Notes: a model not told the origin generated them from the sequence alone. Shown: positions 49,438 through 63,332, counted from the first letter of the stretch. The stretch: DNA of 64,000 nt from Amblyomma americanum (GCF_052857255.1 NC_135500.1:162117689-162181688); one strand, 5' to 3'. Translations and numbers: made by a program.

Positions 49438-51984
49438 CCGCCATGCCGTCTAACTGGAGTAGCAACTGACCGAGGTGAAACGTAAGGTGCCTGTGTACAC
49501 CGAGATGTGCGTGCGTGAGCTCAAAGCCGTACGTGAAAGTCGATAAGGTCTACTGAAAAGTACGTCCCAAAATGTGTCAGTGCTCGTCAGCCACACTACT
49601 AGGAATATCTAATCGCTGTGTCATTTTTTTTTCTTTTTGCCGACGCGGGGAGTCTGTTTATTATAGAGTTTTTCCTGAACATAATTCGGTACCTGCCGCC
49701 TGTCCTGTGCTTGTGCCGATGATGGCTATCAAACAATCTCAATAGCTTTCTGCGGTATCAAAGACTATAGACTCGCAATCTAAAACGAAGGAAAATAATG
49801 AATAGAGAAAAAACTCCAAACTATGGTCCCTGCAGTGATTCTTTCTTGGAAATGGCGGTGTGCTTAAAACTGGCAGAAAGTCATTGCCATATCCGCTTTG
49901 CTGCTAACGAAAGAAAAGAGCAGCATATTAATGAAGGAGCACCACTTCATATGGATTTGCTGAAGGAGTGAATGCTGAAATACATGATAGCGCAACAGTT
50001 GTGCAATAGTTGTCTCGTGCCTATTGTTTCCTGTTGACTCATTATAACGAAGCGCATGAACATTTTATCACCACAAGCGTGTTGCACGTATTTTTCTAAT
50101 AAAAGTAAAGGTCAATAGTAGTGATGTGTTGTTTCGTGCCTTTCACAAATATGAACACTATTAAGGTACTCAAATTATCAGGCTGCGGAACTCTAAGTGC
50201 AGAGCTTCCATGATTTACCGCAATGTTCGGCATGTCGCGCTGCCAAGCCACGAGCACAGCGCCAAATAACAAATGGGTATCACGTTTACCTTACTGGGCT
50301 CTTAGTCCATGCTTATAGAAGCTATTTTACTCCGTCCCTTTTATGATATTCCTCCTAGTCTTCACTGTTATGAAGTGCTTAAGCCACCTTTTTTTTTGCT
50401 TAAAGCCGACCGTCAAGCGTACGAAGTTCACTTTAAGAAAAAAAACGCTTTGGATGGAGAGAGTGAGACAGGAACCGGCGGGTAACCGAGATGTGAAAGT
50501 AAAAGTGGTAGAGAAATTCAAGGCGCGAAGCCCGGATTCCCTGGAGCAAAATTTTTCACCGGTCTGTGCCTAGAGGTGCAGTTTCAATGTTTCTCCAGTG
50601 CTCGTATAGAGAAGCCGCTACGAAAACGCCTTAAAAACATGCGCTTTGAGATGACGGGGTGGGAGGTTGCTGTTCTGGGGCGTGCTCTTTTTAGTGCGCT
50701 TGGTGTGTTATCGAAGGTCTACGACGCTTACGGGCTCGACTGCACAAGGCCAGAAACATTGACAAGAATTGTTGCAGAAGGATAGCGTAGCGGAAGCCAT
50801 AACAAACGAAATTCTGCCGATGTGCTTCCTAGCGTGCTGCCGAGTTTCACCAACTGTTGGTTGAAAGCAAATTTCGGCAGCAAAATGAATCTTATTTATT
50901 TGCGGCACCCATTTCCTTCAATTCCAACCCCTTATTCAATAGGTAGGGAGCATTCTTTATGACCGTCATCACGAGATGCGAATTCTTTAAAGCATGACAT
51001 ATCTTTTCAATATGTAATGCCATGGTCAGTGTTCATTTTTCTGTGCATCTCTGGATTAACTCAAACCAATACAGAGTTTCTAAAATTGAAGTCAAAATTA
51101 GGGAAGACGCAGTAACTCTCTCATTCCTCCGCGGACTCGTAAACCGCACCTCGAGAAGAGTTGTTGCCCTAAAAGGGTGTCCGGGCTCCGACATTCCTTT
51201 GTCCTATCAAAACGGAGTTGAAAAAGAAAATGAAATGTGAAAATTTGTCCAAGGTACTACCGTTTCACGCATGTGAAGCATTTAGAAAACTGTGGTTTGA
51301 TAAGTGGCTCTCCAGAAAGTGCTGAGAAATCTCATACAGGGTCTGTCGAAGTGTGGAAAAGGGTAAACTTGACAGAATTATCTTTCCTTTTGAAGCCCGT
51401 AGTCCAGAAGGAGAGGAAGTGAAATTCACACTGAAGCATTAAAGCGTGAAAATTCTTGTTTTAATCCTTCAATTTATTTGCCTGCCTTTTAGTTTTTCTG
51501 GCCGTTTTTCTGCAGGCAGTGGTTGAGAAATCTACAGGCACACAAACAAAAGGTCTACACACACACAAAGCTCTTGAGAGTATCGACGTCCAGAAAGTGA
51601 CTAGGTGTACTTAGATAGTACAACGGGCGTTACTTTTTTTTTTTGCAAGGCTGCTGGAGATCAACCTAGTGAGGCTAGCGGAGACGTTTAAACTGTCACA
51701 ATAGCAAGCAAAAACATCACATAAGGCATAAAAGTGCGCTCACCTCGTTTGCTCCTCCAGGAAGATAAGCAGACAGGTCGAAGGTCATTGCGAAGAAAAA
51801 GAAGCTTAAAGAAGAACTGCCGTTACTAGCTTGAAGAGGCAGAAACAAGGGGGAAAATATTTAGTAATGGCAATGGAGAAACGAAATAGAAATGAGAGCC
51901 AATATTTCCGGCGGATTTACTGGCGATAAAAAAATTTGCTGCAAGATTTATCATAAGGACTATCCTGTGTGCGCTAAAGCTAGA
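49438..51984. other. Unrecognised intergenic DNA
   Basis: No gene or repeat recognised. A short + frame at 50640-50785 has a codon-like composition but no family match. Confidence 0.45.
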
Positions 51985-52330
51985 CACGATTATGTTCTAG
52001 AAAGGAGGAAGAAAAAAATTTCATTTGAGGCCCGCACTAAGGCCCCCATAGCTTCTGAGTCAACAACAACAGTGAAGAAGAGTGCTTGCTGCGGCAAGGC
52101 CCGCTGATAATCCGCTGAGCCCGAGTGAAGCCAAGCACTCCAGAAAGGAGGGGAAGGAAGATAAGGAGGGGTAATAGCAGCGTTACATGAGCACAGAATG
52201 TGTTCTGTGTCTGTCTTGGTCTCTGGGCAATTTGGAGAGTGAGCTGTGTCACGCCATCTGAAGTTGTAAAGCATTAGTGGAGTAAAGAGATTGTTGGTTT
52301 GAACTCTGCACAGGTCGTCTGCTTGTTTCG
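51985..52330 (-). mobile_element. I-clade LINE 3' terminal fragment
   Basis: Minus-strand translation gives RVQTNNLFTPLMLYNFRWRD, then CPETKTDTEHILCSC (the C-x-E-T ... H-x3-C segment that ends I-clade polyproteins), then YQRALPQQALFF. The sequence stops near an AAATGAAATTTTTTTC tail. RNase H and RT are missing. Comparable to the C-terminal segment of the element at 26306-28001. Confidence 0.6.
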
Positions 52331-55300
52331 TGTTCAGTTACTTCAATGGTACATAAGTTTCCGTGCTTACAGGCCAGTGAATAGAGCTGAAACATAGTAA
52401 CTATGTGGAAGTGCGTTGTGCTGTGGCTTTCCTTGGCATGACCTGCTATGTCCGATGCCATTTATCATGGTGCGCATCGATGAGAGACTAGCCGAAGCAG
52501 ATATAAAAAAAAGTAATTATTTGTCGCGCAAAAAGAAGCCGTCACATAAATGCCCTTTTTATTACTGGTTCACCACAATGCTGACGGTCGACTTGCCCTC
52601 TTCAGTGAATTGACTCTGCGTATATACTGTTTATCAACCCGAATGCATAAATCTTAGTAGTGGCATGACGAAACTGTTTTCGAAATCCGTTCTCTCCAAA
52701 AAAAAAAAGAACATCTAGTTTTCTGAGCGCTTCTTTTCTTGTTTTTTACGCTATCGCTTCAGATCTCAGGGCAACCTTTATTATATTTATTTTATATATT
52801 TTTTTCATAGTGTAACTAGGTATATGCGTAGCGATATCCCATGATGAAACTCCCGACCCTTTGGGACTGAGTGTGAAGGAAAAATAATGAATGAATAACT
52901 TGACACTAACAGAAGCCTGGCTCGTATATAGAACATTGTATTGGGCCTCGTCATGGGCAGGTAGAGTTCATGGGAATAAGGAAAAAACATTGCTTAGTAC
53001 AGCGGTAAATAAAAAGGTTAAGAAAAGGCGTCACTGTACGCAGCCGATTCGCGCTGATGCAACTCAGCTGCCGAGAGGCTCGGTTCCGGTTGTCGCCCAC
53101 AGGTGCGGGCGAAAGCGAGCCATAGTGTTGCGCCTAAGCATTCCTCGTGCCTATATAAAGTTTTTTTATAACATTTCGCTGGGCGGAAGTTACTTCCTCC
53201 AAACAGAGCCGCTTTTACAAAGTTTCGTAAACGAGCGCCTTTCGAAAACTTTCACCACTTTGGACGCATCCGGAAGTGCGAAGTAAACCCCTTTAAGTGG
53301 TAGAATTTTTCTGGAGCCTACGGAAGTTCTTTCTGTTATTTCAGGTGCTTTAACACCGTTTAGTACATCACTTCTTTCTTATATATGCTTCAAAGCCACA
53401 CCCTGTGTTTGAGGCTCTGAAATTACTAAAAAGCATGAGATTCACTTTTCCGCCTCAAGTACAAGACGAGTGTTCTGTCTTGTGCATGCGCATAAGCCCT
53501 TGTGAATATGCACATGAGGCCTTGGTTAGTGCTTCAGTCACCTTGTTTTCTGTGTTTGATGCAAGCGGACGTGACCTTGCGCAGGTTTTTTAGTCAAGTC
53601 AGCAGCGCCGCCCTCTGCTGAAGAAAGTTTCCTGCAAAACAAATTCACGAAAAAAGCAAAACTAGGGTAGAAACTGTTGTCCCTTTGAAGAGGTACCCCG
53701 TCCGACAGGAGGAGAGTGCATGAACGACCGGTTAATGAGCTCCCGATGCGCTTTAGAATGAGGAGGGGGGGGGGGGGTTTCTTATAAACACCCGTTGCCT
53801 AGACTTTCCTAAAGAGCTCTTTAAATTTTCTAGGCAATTAGGTTATTGCCTCAAGTTCGTTGCTGCTGAAGTGGTTCTATTTTAATTCTGCTTTATTCAA
53901 TTTGACAATGCCATTGCTAAAATAACCTTTATTACACATCTCTTCTTTATATTTCACTCCAAATCGGTTTTACTCGAACTGCATGCATTTCTGGAAACTC
54001 TGCCTCCTTCAAAGCGCGGGACAACATGCACCTTTTCTTTCAGCAGTCTGCCTCCTACAGTATGGAAATCAAGTTCTGACAATCTAAGACTGCGAGACAG
54101 ACATAACTCACTTATACTATTTTTAGCCTCAAGACTATTCTTGTAGTGAACTAACCCTGCTGGAGAAGGAACCGTTTTTTTTCCGATGTGTGCTTAATTA
54201 TATCGCAAGCCTACAGCATCTGCCTCTTTTGCTGACATAAATATTCCGCTTCCTGCACTGAAACTCTTAATCTGAACGGCACCCCTTCCACTCTAGCTCT
54301 TGACTTCTTCTGTCCTATAAATGATAAATATCATCTTCACCAATAAACTCCTTCATCAGCACGTAATCCGCCCTTATATCTTTTGCCGAGCGGTATCTGA
54401 TTGCCTCTTGTTATGGAGTGTCAGTGTTATGAGGGTGTCATTTTCTACAGGGTTGCTCTTAGCATGTGAGATCCAGAATTCGTTCTTTGCCGCGGTGAAC
54501 AAAGCGCACTTTGGCGATTTACATTAAAGCATTTGCTCGGTTTGTATTATGTTTGAGCGAGTGGCAATGTGAATGGCTTTTTTTCTGACTGGTTGGTGCA
54601 ACGTGTGTGGATCCTCTGGGGCGCTTTGTTTTTATATGTGCGGTCTGTTCCGAGTTTCACAGAATAAACGCGTGTTTTTTTAGATGATTCACTCATAAAA
54701 GAAACTGTTATATCTTTGCGCATTGTTTCTTACGTTATTTTTGGGGTTAAATATCCTCAGTGGGCGAAAATCTAATTGACTTCACAGTCCTGCCTTTGGC
54801 CTTAGCGCCTTGCTGATCGTTCTGTGTATAGTAGACATATTGATATAGTAGGTTATCACAGAAACTCGCCACTGAGCCTAAAAGTTGGTTTGTTCCTCTA
54901 AGCGTATAAACTTTTACTCTGGGATGTGATATTGTCTTTTATTTTTTTCAAACAGCTAAATCTTGTTAAATTTTATTTCTGTGTACAGAGAGGAGCTACA
55001 CTAGTGCTAGCATATCTGACTTTCTTTTCTTGAGCAATGTTTTGGTATTTTGGCCCGCAACCTAAGTGGCAGCATTTTGATGAAGGCGAAATGAACAAAA
55101 ACTGATGCGGCTATTTTGGACACGCTAAAAAGTTCAAAATTCTGTATATTCTTCAAACCTTCGTATGAGTTGTTTCACATAATTACAGTGCTCTCTTTTG
55201 TTGCAAACTTTACCTAAATGAGCAATAAAGCTTTGCGCACAGAACAGCGGAGCTAAAAGCCAGCGCAGTTGCCTCGAGCAATGTTTGCATGACGCGCTTT

Positions 55301-58074
55301 AATAATAAATTCCTTTAAATCGATCAATCAATGCAGTCATAAAGCATTATCACAATAAGACTCTCAAAGCAATCATTAACTATTCGTAATGAAACTACGT
55401 TGTGTCTTCCTAAGCATGCTCCAAAAATATATAGCTTCTAAAATGATGTATATGCATCTCCTCTTAGCTAAAAAACTTTCCCTATAGATTTGAAACTTCT
55501 CTGACTGGCCCTCGCCTATTGCGTTCGCCTGCAAATGGTTGATTATGTGCGAAAACCCTGTTCTACGTCTTTAGCTGAATCCTTCATTCTTATCGAAACG
55601 CAATTTAAGAAAACTTCTTTCTTTTTTTCTCTTTGCCGTTATCGACAATATGAGGTATGCGCATTACTTCCAGGCAAGTTTCTACATCAAGCAACAGTCA
55701 ACTAGGTTTTCACTGCCTCAGCATGATGCACAAACGACTAAGGAGAAGAAGCGTACCTTACTTAATTCTTTTCACAAGTGTACACTCGTTTACCTTGTTT
55801 TTACTGACTGCTGATATGCGCTTAAAAAGAACTGCAAACAAGGAGCTTAGTATGCGGATGCTGAGTCTGATAAGCAGCTTGAATCTTGGTCATGAATTTT
55901 TAGATGGTCCCTGCATTAAAATGCAGTTTGGTCATAGGGCATATTCTTGTTTTGAAGAAATTAGGCAGCACTTCATACTCTCCATACACCCAAGTCTTCG
56001 AAGCATTTTGGACGTCAACAAACCCGCCTATGTATTGTAGGGCCATGAACCGATGCTGGCACGATGAACTAAAAACATACGAAATGAAGACCAGCTCACC
56101 AAGCTGTTGTTTCAAGAAAAACACGGCGCAATATTAAAGGGCGGTCCTTGACGAGAACTTTCCGTTTGAAAAGGTCTTCTCTTTTTCCTATTTAAGTGAC
56201 TTCAAACTGCTTATATCTTACTCGCCTGCTAATCAAAAGATGATTTTGCTACGACAAGCCACTAAAGGTGCTGTCCCATCTTAAGGAGAGATTACTACGC
56301 TCGCTCCTCGTCTGCGGTTTGCCTAGCCTTCATTGGATTACGGTATAATTTCAAAGGACTCCAAGTCTTCAGCTTCTTTGTCCTCTCGTAGGACAAGGTT
56401 AGATTGGAGGCAGATAGTTTGCCATTAAAGCTCTTCGTTCACTTCAGGTAAGCATATTTTATTTTTTTTAACCCACCTTCTACTTTAGAGGGTATTCGTC
56501 AATGTCAACAAATGAAAAGGAATTGTAGGGTAGGCGTCTCTGGAAAAAAAAGCGAGCCTCCTGTCCCCATTTACCACTACAAACAACTTAGTGGTTCACT
56601 TTCAGCGGTTTTTAACGTCTTGTTGCAGTGGCATCTCTGGACACGCGACGAAGACGAAGCGGCACGACCCGCGTGAGCGGAAAACAGTCCCTACTCAAAG
56701 ATTTGAATAGGAAAGGTACCAGATCTGGAGTCCAGCAGACGACTGACCTGGAATCTGTTTCCATCATCTTAAAAATGCGGTATTAGTATACTATTAGTAA
56801 ATTATTCTATTTATACTTTTGTCACTTTCAATCGGGCCTTTAACTATTCATGAATTAAAGCTGAATGAATCTGTCATCAATGCCGATAGCGAAAATTAGG
56901 ACAATCCCTGGTTTCAGTGGCGCAAAAATGTCAACGCCCTGGAAAGGTTCGAGGAAATATAGGATAATATTCCTAATAAGTAATCTTATTTAACATTTCC
57001 ATGAAACATAAGGCGGATAAGCTGACACCCCATTTAGGATTGAAAACATTTATGTATAATTAATTTATTTTCCGCCTCAGGCAAACTTTTATATCTGTAG
57101 TAGAACGCTGCGCAAAACCTCGGCTTAAAACTGCATACAAATAATTACACTAATATTTTCCATTGACCAACAGCAGACGGCAACAAAAAAAATTTCCATA
57201 TCCCCCTATTCTTTCCATGGTTTCGATGGCTGTTAGCTTCCTTAAAATGTGCCACCTTTAGGCAGCCAGTGTGAATCAAGCCATTCCTTCTTACTCTCAC
57301 GTGCACTTACATGTGCAATCTCCCGCTATTTCGCGCACGAACTGTTGATCATCTAAATTACTCCGGTCGCCAAACACTACCTTAGCAATTGTGTTGAAGA
57401 AAGAACAACTAGAACACAAAGACTGAAAAAGCAACTATTTTGGGGCATCGGTGCGGTAATGACACTCTCTGTTCATCTCGGCCTCCCGTGCTGACTTAAT
57501 TTCCAATTTGGCCACCACAGCTGTGGTCAGTGGCCACCGCAGCAAACGTCGCTGCCTACGACAAAAAAAAATGAAACTTTTCCGTTGGTTTTTAGCTTTA
57601 TATGTTCGCCTTTCTATCATTCAACCTTAACGTTCTCACTAATGATTAACGTTATCCCATGGGAAGTGCATCATTAGTTTCGCTGTTGTATTTAAAACGC
57701 GTTGGGCATGTGCTCTCTGGAAAGAAAGACGGCGTGGTCTGAAACGCTCGACGCATTGCCAGTTAAGGAGATTTGTGTAATCTAAAAGTCAAACAGCATG
57801 GCGGGCATCAGGGAAGTTTTGGAGAGATGTCTGAAACCGAAACATATTAACTAAGATTTGCTTACAACAGAAAACCGGAAACACTTTTATACCTGCACGG
57901 TGATCAGTGGGCACTGTGATCAGTGCCCGTCTTGTTACTGCTCCTAATTTCCTCCTCTCAGCGACAGAAATGGAGGAAGGGGAATAAAATGTCGTTCAGG
58001 CAGAATTTTCAATCTCTGTGCTTAAAAGTGGACTCATTGTTGTAAAGTGTGCAGACTGTTACGCAAAGTACGGT
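52331..58074. other. Unrecognised intergenic DNA
   Basis: No gene recognised. A TATATAAAG box at 53152-53160 follows a CpG-richer stretch (53030-53150) but has no downstream exon. A long poly-G run lies near 53764. The minus-strand frame at 55900-56124 looks codon-like (CQHRFMALQYIGGFVDVQNA) but matches no family I know. A 20-bp palindrome occurs at 57909-57928. Confidence 0.4.
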
Positions 58075-58735
58075 GTGAATCAGCGAACACTTTCAAAGAT
58101 TTTCAAAGATCGGCCTTTTAGGTTAAAATTATGGCTTCTGCGGCGTAGTCATACAACTATTGGTGGACACCAGAAAACTCTTGATATGCCTTAAGTAGAA
58201 AGCTGGTTAACTAATTTTTAACAATTAACTTTTTAACTATTAGAGTTAGGCAGCTAGTTGCAATGAGAGATTTGTAGCCGGTCGTTTGTAATAGCTATAT
58301 CAGTTTTTAGAATTTTGAAAACATGATTACCGTTTGTGGTGTGTCTCAACAAACTTTGGCTTTTTCGACTAGTTTCGTGCACTGCAGGGGTTGCTTTGCC
58401 TGCATGCTTTCGAAGGCGCATGTATTTCCGCAGGATGCAGCCAAATTTTTTCCAACCAGAGCAGCGAGAGCAATCGTGTTCTCTACATTCTAAACACTGA
58501 TATGGCGATTACTAAGGCCCGGCTGCAAATATCTAGTTGAAAACAGACTGCCTACCTGTGATAGTTAAAAAGTTAGTTATCGGAAATTAGTTAACCAGCC
58601 TAATACTTCAGACAATTCACCGGCTTTCCAGTGTCCGCCAACAGTGGTGATACCATGCTGCAAAAGCCATATTTTTACCATAAAGAGACTATTTTTGAAA
58701 ATTTTGGAATTCTTTCCTCAAAACACCTGGAACAG
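58075..58735. mobile_element. Foldback (long inverted-repeat) MITE-like element
   Basis: Two arms of about 320 bp run into each other around 58400. Examples of paired positions: GCTGGTTAACTA at 58202 with TAGTTAACCAGC at 58588; ATATCAG at 58297 with CTGATAT at 58497; ATGGCTT at 58131 with AAGCCAT at 58664. All are symmetric about 58400. Arms are imperfect, so it is old. No coding frame lies inside. RNA from either strand would fold into a long hairpin. Confidence 0.8.
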
Positions 58736-61700
58736 TAGTGCGCAATGGTGTCATGATGCGCATCAGGCTGGCAGAGAGAAAATGAACTTTTTAGGCGAAA
58801 TAAACGCAGTTAAAGATTAAAAGCACATTTATAAAGTAAGCACTCTTACCTAATCAAAATTCCTGGGAAATCATTCGTCTTTCGTATTTCAAAAGCTTTA
58901 TAGAAACACTCTACTGCCTTAATGGCTTTTAGCTGTATTTCATAGGGCGTAACAAGCGAAGGTATGGGAATGATACAAAGAAATATCTAAGACTTGAAAG
59001 CCAGAAACACTGGTTCAGTGTCAGAGCGGCTTTCTTTGGGTGCTAAGCATGACGACTGCATTTCATTGTGCACGCATCAAAGAGTTGTTGCTGGTACACT
59101 ACCGAAAACAAACTCTAGCGGCAACAATTGTGCAATATACGAGAAATGTTACCCTAAAGATATGGCGATTTTTGGCGTAGCTTTTTTTCTCTTAACAAGG
59201 TAGGAATGTGCTGTGCAAAGATTCCACTTTTCATCCCCTTTCCTTTTGTGTGCGCGTGTCCTTGTTTTCTCTGCTAACCATCTCATTTTAGTTTTGCATA
59301 TTCTACGGGCCTATTAGCTTTTTAGTTGTTTGTTGTTTTAACGTGGAAATTCCATTGCGCAGTGTGGGTGTATGATGCCAGACTAGCATTTCCAACGTGC
59401 ATTGAACTAGAATGAGTGGCAGCCTACTCCAATGTTTAGTCAGTAGGTATAGTAGTCAGTCGGAACAGTTGCTGGCATTTTGAATAGCCTTTCATGAGCC
59501 ACAGGTACTTCTTACAAGACTGCATTTACAAAAAGAACACTGGAAAAAGTTTCGGAAACGGTACAACTTGAGACAGCGTTGGTAACAGCCTCCAACACCG
59601 CTCGACTTTAAACTTATTGATGGTGTACTATATTACATCGCAGTCATGAAATTGAAACTTTTCCAAAATGCCGCCTTTACTTGAATTACTATAGGCTTGT
59701 AGCAGGTAGTTTTGTCGTGCTAAAGATTTCATGCTGCGCGTATTTCAGGCGGGGCTGTGTTGTTTCCTCTTAGTTTCTGGCACCTAGCTGTCTTCCAAAG
59801 TTAGTGTCTTCGTTCGTGAAGGTAAATTTCGGCCTCCAAACTGACTTTTCTGGTGATGTGCACTGCTTCTAGGCTCATCAGCTTTTTGCTGTTGGTGTTT
59901 TGTGCACACCACAGCTTTATCTGAGAAATTATTTCATTAAAATACAGCATCGCCGCAACTAAATTGAATTTCATGAAAAGGAGATTTAAAATTTGGTTCT
60001 GGCCTACTTTTACAGCAGACAGCTTCTCATGTTCCTTAGGTTTAGCGGCGAAGCGTGAAGCTTAAAGTGTTATCCGCGCCCAGTTCGTCATTTCTGTCCA
60101 TGTAAGAAGAAACCGTAAAAAGAACTTTCAAATCGTCAAATATCGCAACCCACGTCATATAGAGAAGGACAGCAGGGGCTTCTCTAAATGCAGCACCACA
60201 AACTGCATCGGCAGCCACTGAAGCTTTAACAAAAAACAGAAAAACAGACCAGCTAGAGAGGGCAGAAAGAAGCGGACAAGCCGAAAAGACGGATTCCACA
60301 CAGCAGCTGTGTAGAAGATGAATGAATGTGTATTTTAAAGGCTTCGCACTTGTAAGACATCTACAGCAACTTATCAAGCAGCACGGAACTCGAAAGCCCG
60401 TGATGGCAGCATTTGCTGTTCAGTACAAAAACTCCTGTCGACTTCTTTTTTTTTTTTTGGTAGATGAGGTTGGGAAGCGGGTAAGAAAAACCGGTGGTCA
60501 TGTAAACGTATAAAGCAAACCGCAAATATGATGTCTCGGTGCAGGGATAGCGCGATGTCCACAAAACGATGAGGGCGAAAATATGATGTGGCAAGTACGG
60601 GGGGATAAAGCAGGCCCGAAAAATAGTATGAAACAAGGCCGCGAAGAAAGCACTAATCGAAAATCCTTCATGTACACCGGTTTCTTGACGGCGTTCTCAA
60701 CTGTCCCAGGTGTTTTCCTCTTTTTATTTCCTGTTTATTGTTTTTGTTTCCACTTGAATCCTGTTCTCTTTCCAAGCAGAAATCTGAAAGGAGGCTGAAT
60801 AATCGCCGTTTGATCCGCACACTTCCCTGAAGGTTGTTCGTCTGAGCAACTTTCAAATGGATACAAAAATGCACTCCAATTCAGGTCGAGGCTACAAGAC
60901 TCTTGTAAAGAACTGTCAATTGATCCCTTTGATGAAAACGCCTCACAGGAAAACTGCCTTCATCATTCTTACAAGCACCACGTGCTGGCTCTTAGATGTT
61001 TAAGACCATCTCTTTATTTATTCTTTTCTCGGACGCCAGCTAAAAGCGTTTCATGCTTAAAACAGAGATCAGGAATATGCACTGAAGTGAACCTTCGGCT
61101 ACTGCAGCGTGATGACGACACTTCATTGCAAAATATTTTTATCCTTTTTTCCAACGACGCTATCCTCCCTTAAGCATGACCTCTGCCAAAAGGAAAGACC
61201 TGTTCGGAGTTGTGTGGGGGAAGTCGTGCTCATGTGAAGACAACAACCTAAGTTTCATCTTGAAAATGGTCAATTTAGGTCGGTTTATAATTCATGCGGC
61301 GCTTTCGTTGTCACTTTTCGTATGTACCAATTTTGTTCATGTCGCTCACAGCATTTGTCCTGTTCAGTTCGCCTGTCTCTTGATCGTCTCCTTTATTCCC
61401 TTCATCTAACTTTTCCTGCGTTTATGCTGAGAATCTTGCGCACGGGCGGAAGAAGCCGAGTCCTGGACTGCATATTGATTGTGCCACTTGGATGGGAGCG
61501 TTTGCCGCAAGAGCAGATTCTAGTTCTTAGTAATAAAATAGATGTGCAGGGCACGCCCGCCTATAATTTCTGTGTTTTAACGACTACCTCACACTGCACA
61601 GCTGACGTAAGAACCCAGAATGACAATGAAGCGCCGCTGAGAATATGCTTGGTACTTCTTGGATCTAGGAATGCATGCTGTGTTCAGCACGCCTGGATGC

Positions 61701-62509
61701 TATATATCATACCTTTTTCTAGCGCACTTTGTGCAACTTTACCCGATGTTTGAAGATGCAGGGCGCTAAGTTGCAAGCAATTCGTGCCGCTGCACAAGTA
61801 ATGCGTGATTTTTTATTTTGTGTGAAACCTTGACATCTAATCCTGTGCTTACAGATCAGCTCAACACGGTGTCCCAAAAGTGCGTGCTTTCGTATATAGT
61901 GAGAAGCGAACGACCTACAGGAGCTCAGCGAGAAACGCCTCGACTCCAGTCAAGGCACGTGCTGAAAAACTTGCATTAGCAAAGAAGGCACGTTTTTCGA
62001 AAGACGTGCCTAGAGGCCACACAAGAGAGTGCAGCGCCATACAGAAATGTCAGAAAAAGCACGCAGAAGGGACCTCTACACGGCGCGACATTCAATTACG
62101 TGACTGCATTTTATGATCGCTTCAGGAGAGTCCTTTTTGAACCCTTCACAGCTCAGACCATGAAAAAAATGCATGAATTCTTTTACCCACCGCACGCCAC
62201 CATCTTCTGGGTGGTTTTTCTTTCTGTTTGAAGTCCGCCTTTTTTGTGCACTGTGCTAGGAAGCCTCGTTTTCGACATCGTAAAGAAGCAGAGCCTTGAT
62301 AGCGGTACCGAACATCCCAGCCTAACATGTTACTGTTTTTCCATGGAAGCCTTTAGTGAAGGTTTTTTATAGCGAAAGCTACACTAGGCTAGTCAGTGGC
62401 GCTTTTCGGGTAAGCATACCTAGTTACTTCTGCGCATGCGCCACTAGTTGAACCGACCCACATAACAGGGTTCCGCCGCTGGACCACGCCTTTCCTCAAA
62501 ATCAAATTT
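58736..62509. other. Unrecognised intergenic DNA
   Basis: No gene or repeat recognised. Frames at 60042-60377, 61322-61753 and 61880-62116 lack signatures. Confidence 0.45.
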
Positions 62510-62640
62510 TCAATTTCCTCTTTCTTTCTTTTTTTCTTTCCCTCCCTCCTTTATCCCTTCCTTTACGGCGCGATTCGGGTAGTCACCGAGATACGTGAGA
62601 CAATTACTGTTCCATTTTCCTTCCTCAAGGAACAAACAAA
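62510..62640 (+). repeat. Ruka-like SINE, 3' fragment, diverged
   Basis: CCCTCCCTCCTTTATCCCTTCCTTTACGGCGCG, then GAGATACGTGAGACAATTAC and CCATTTTCCTTCC match the 3' half of the SINE at 62674-62991. The head is missing. Confidence 0.65.
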
Positions 62641-62673
62641 ACAGGTGAGCCGCCGGCGTTCATTGGTTTCGTT

Positions 62674-62991
62674 AATAATATTCTTAATAATTGGTTTTTG
62701 GGGAAAGGAAATGGCGCAGTATCTGTCTCATATATCGTTGGACACCTGAACCGCGCCGTAAGGGAAGGGTAAGGGAGGGAGTGAAAGAAGAAAGGAAGGA
62801 AGAGGTGCCGTAGTGGAGGGCTCCGGAATAATTTCGACCACCTGGGGATCTTTAACGTGCACTGACATCGCACAGCACACGGGCGCCTTAGCGTTTTTCC
62901 TCCATAAAAACGCAGCCGCCGCGGTCGGGTTCGAACCCGGGAACTCCGGTTCAGTAGTCGAGCGCCCTAACCACTGAGCCACCGCGGCGGG
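62674..62991 (-). repeat. Full-length Ruka-like tRNA-derived SINE
   Basis: On the minus strand a tRNA-like head has box A TGGCTCAGTGG (62971-62981) and box B GGTTCGAACCC (62927-62937). It is followed by a conserved body (GATCCCCAGGTGGTCGAAAT) and an end reading CCCCAAAAACCAATTATTAA. An 11-bp near-perfect duplication flanks it: TTGGTTTCGTT (62663-62673) and TTGGTTTTGTT (62992-63002). The family name is inferred from resemblance to tick Ruka SINEs. Confidence 0.85.
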
Positions 62992-63049
62992 TTGGTTTTG
63001 TTGGCGTTGACAACTTTGAAGAGGCCGTTTATTTTCACGAAAGGAAAGG

Positions 63050-63332
63050 CGCAGCCCGCCGGGGTTGCTCAGTGATCAGGGCGCTCGGCTACTGATTCGG
63101 AGTACCCGGGTCGAACCCGACTGCAGCGGCCGCGTTTCGATGGAGTCGAAACGCTAAGGCGCCTGTGTGCTGTGCGATGTCAGTGCATGTTAAAGATACC
63201 CAGGGGGTCTAAATTATTCCGGAGCCCTCCACTACAGCACTTCTTTCTTCCTATCTTATCTTTGTCCCTCCTTTATCGCTTCCCTTACGGCCCTATTCAG
63301 GTGTCCGCCGATACGTGAGACAAACTGCGGCA
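63050..63332 (+). repeat. Ruka-like SINE, full length, diverged
   Basis: Head TTGCTCAGTGATCAGGGCGC and box B GGGTCGAACCCG, body CGCTAAGGCGCCTGTGTGCT and GATACCCAGGGGGTCTAAAT, 3' end CGATACGTGAGACAAACTGCG. It is in opposite orientation to its neighbour at 62674-62991 and more diverged, so probably older. Confidence 0.8.

Noticed and set aside
50640..50785. BEL/Pao-like RT snippet (RALFSALGVLSKVYDAYGL)
   Set aside because: Resemblance is short and lacks catalytic motifs or flanking retroelement sequence.
55900..56124. Minus-strand 74-codon frame as a host exon
   Set aside because: Codon-like, but no family recognised; flanking splice sites were not convincing and the + strand is open too.
62625..62982. 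Minus-strand frames of 82-84 codons
   Set aside because: Translation of a full-length SINE with its tRNA-like head.
62927..62991. A functional tRNA gene
   Set aside because: Boxes A and B are present but the sequence runs on into a SINE body; the acceptor stem does not close and no anticodon arm is clear.
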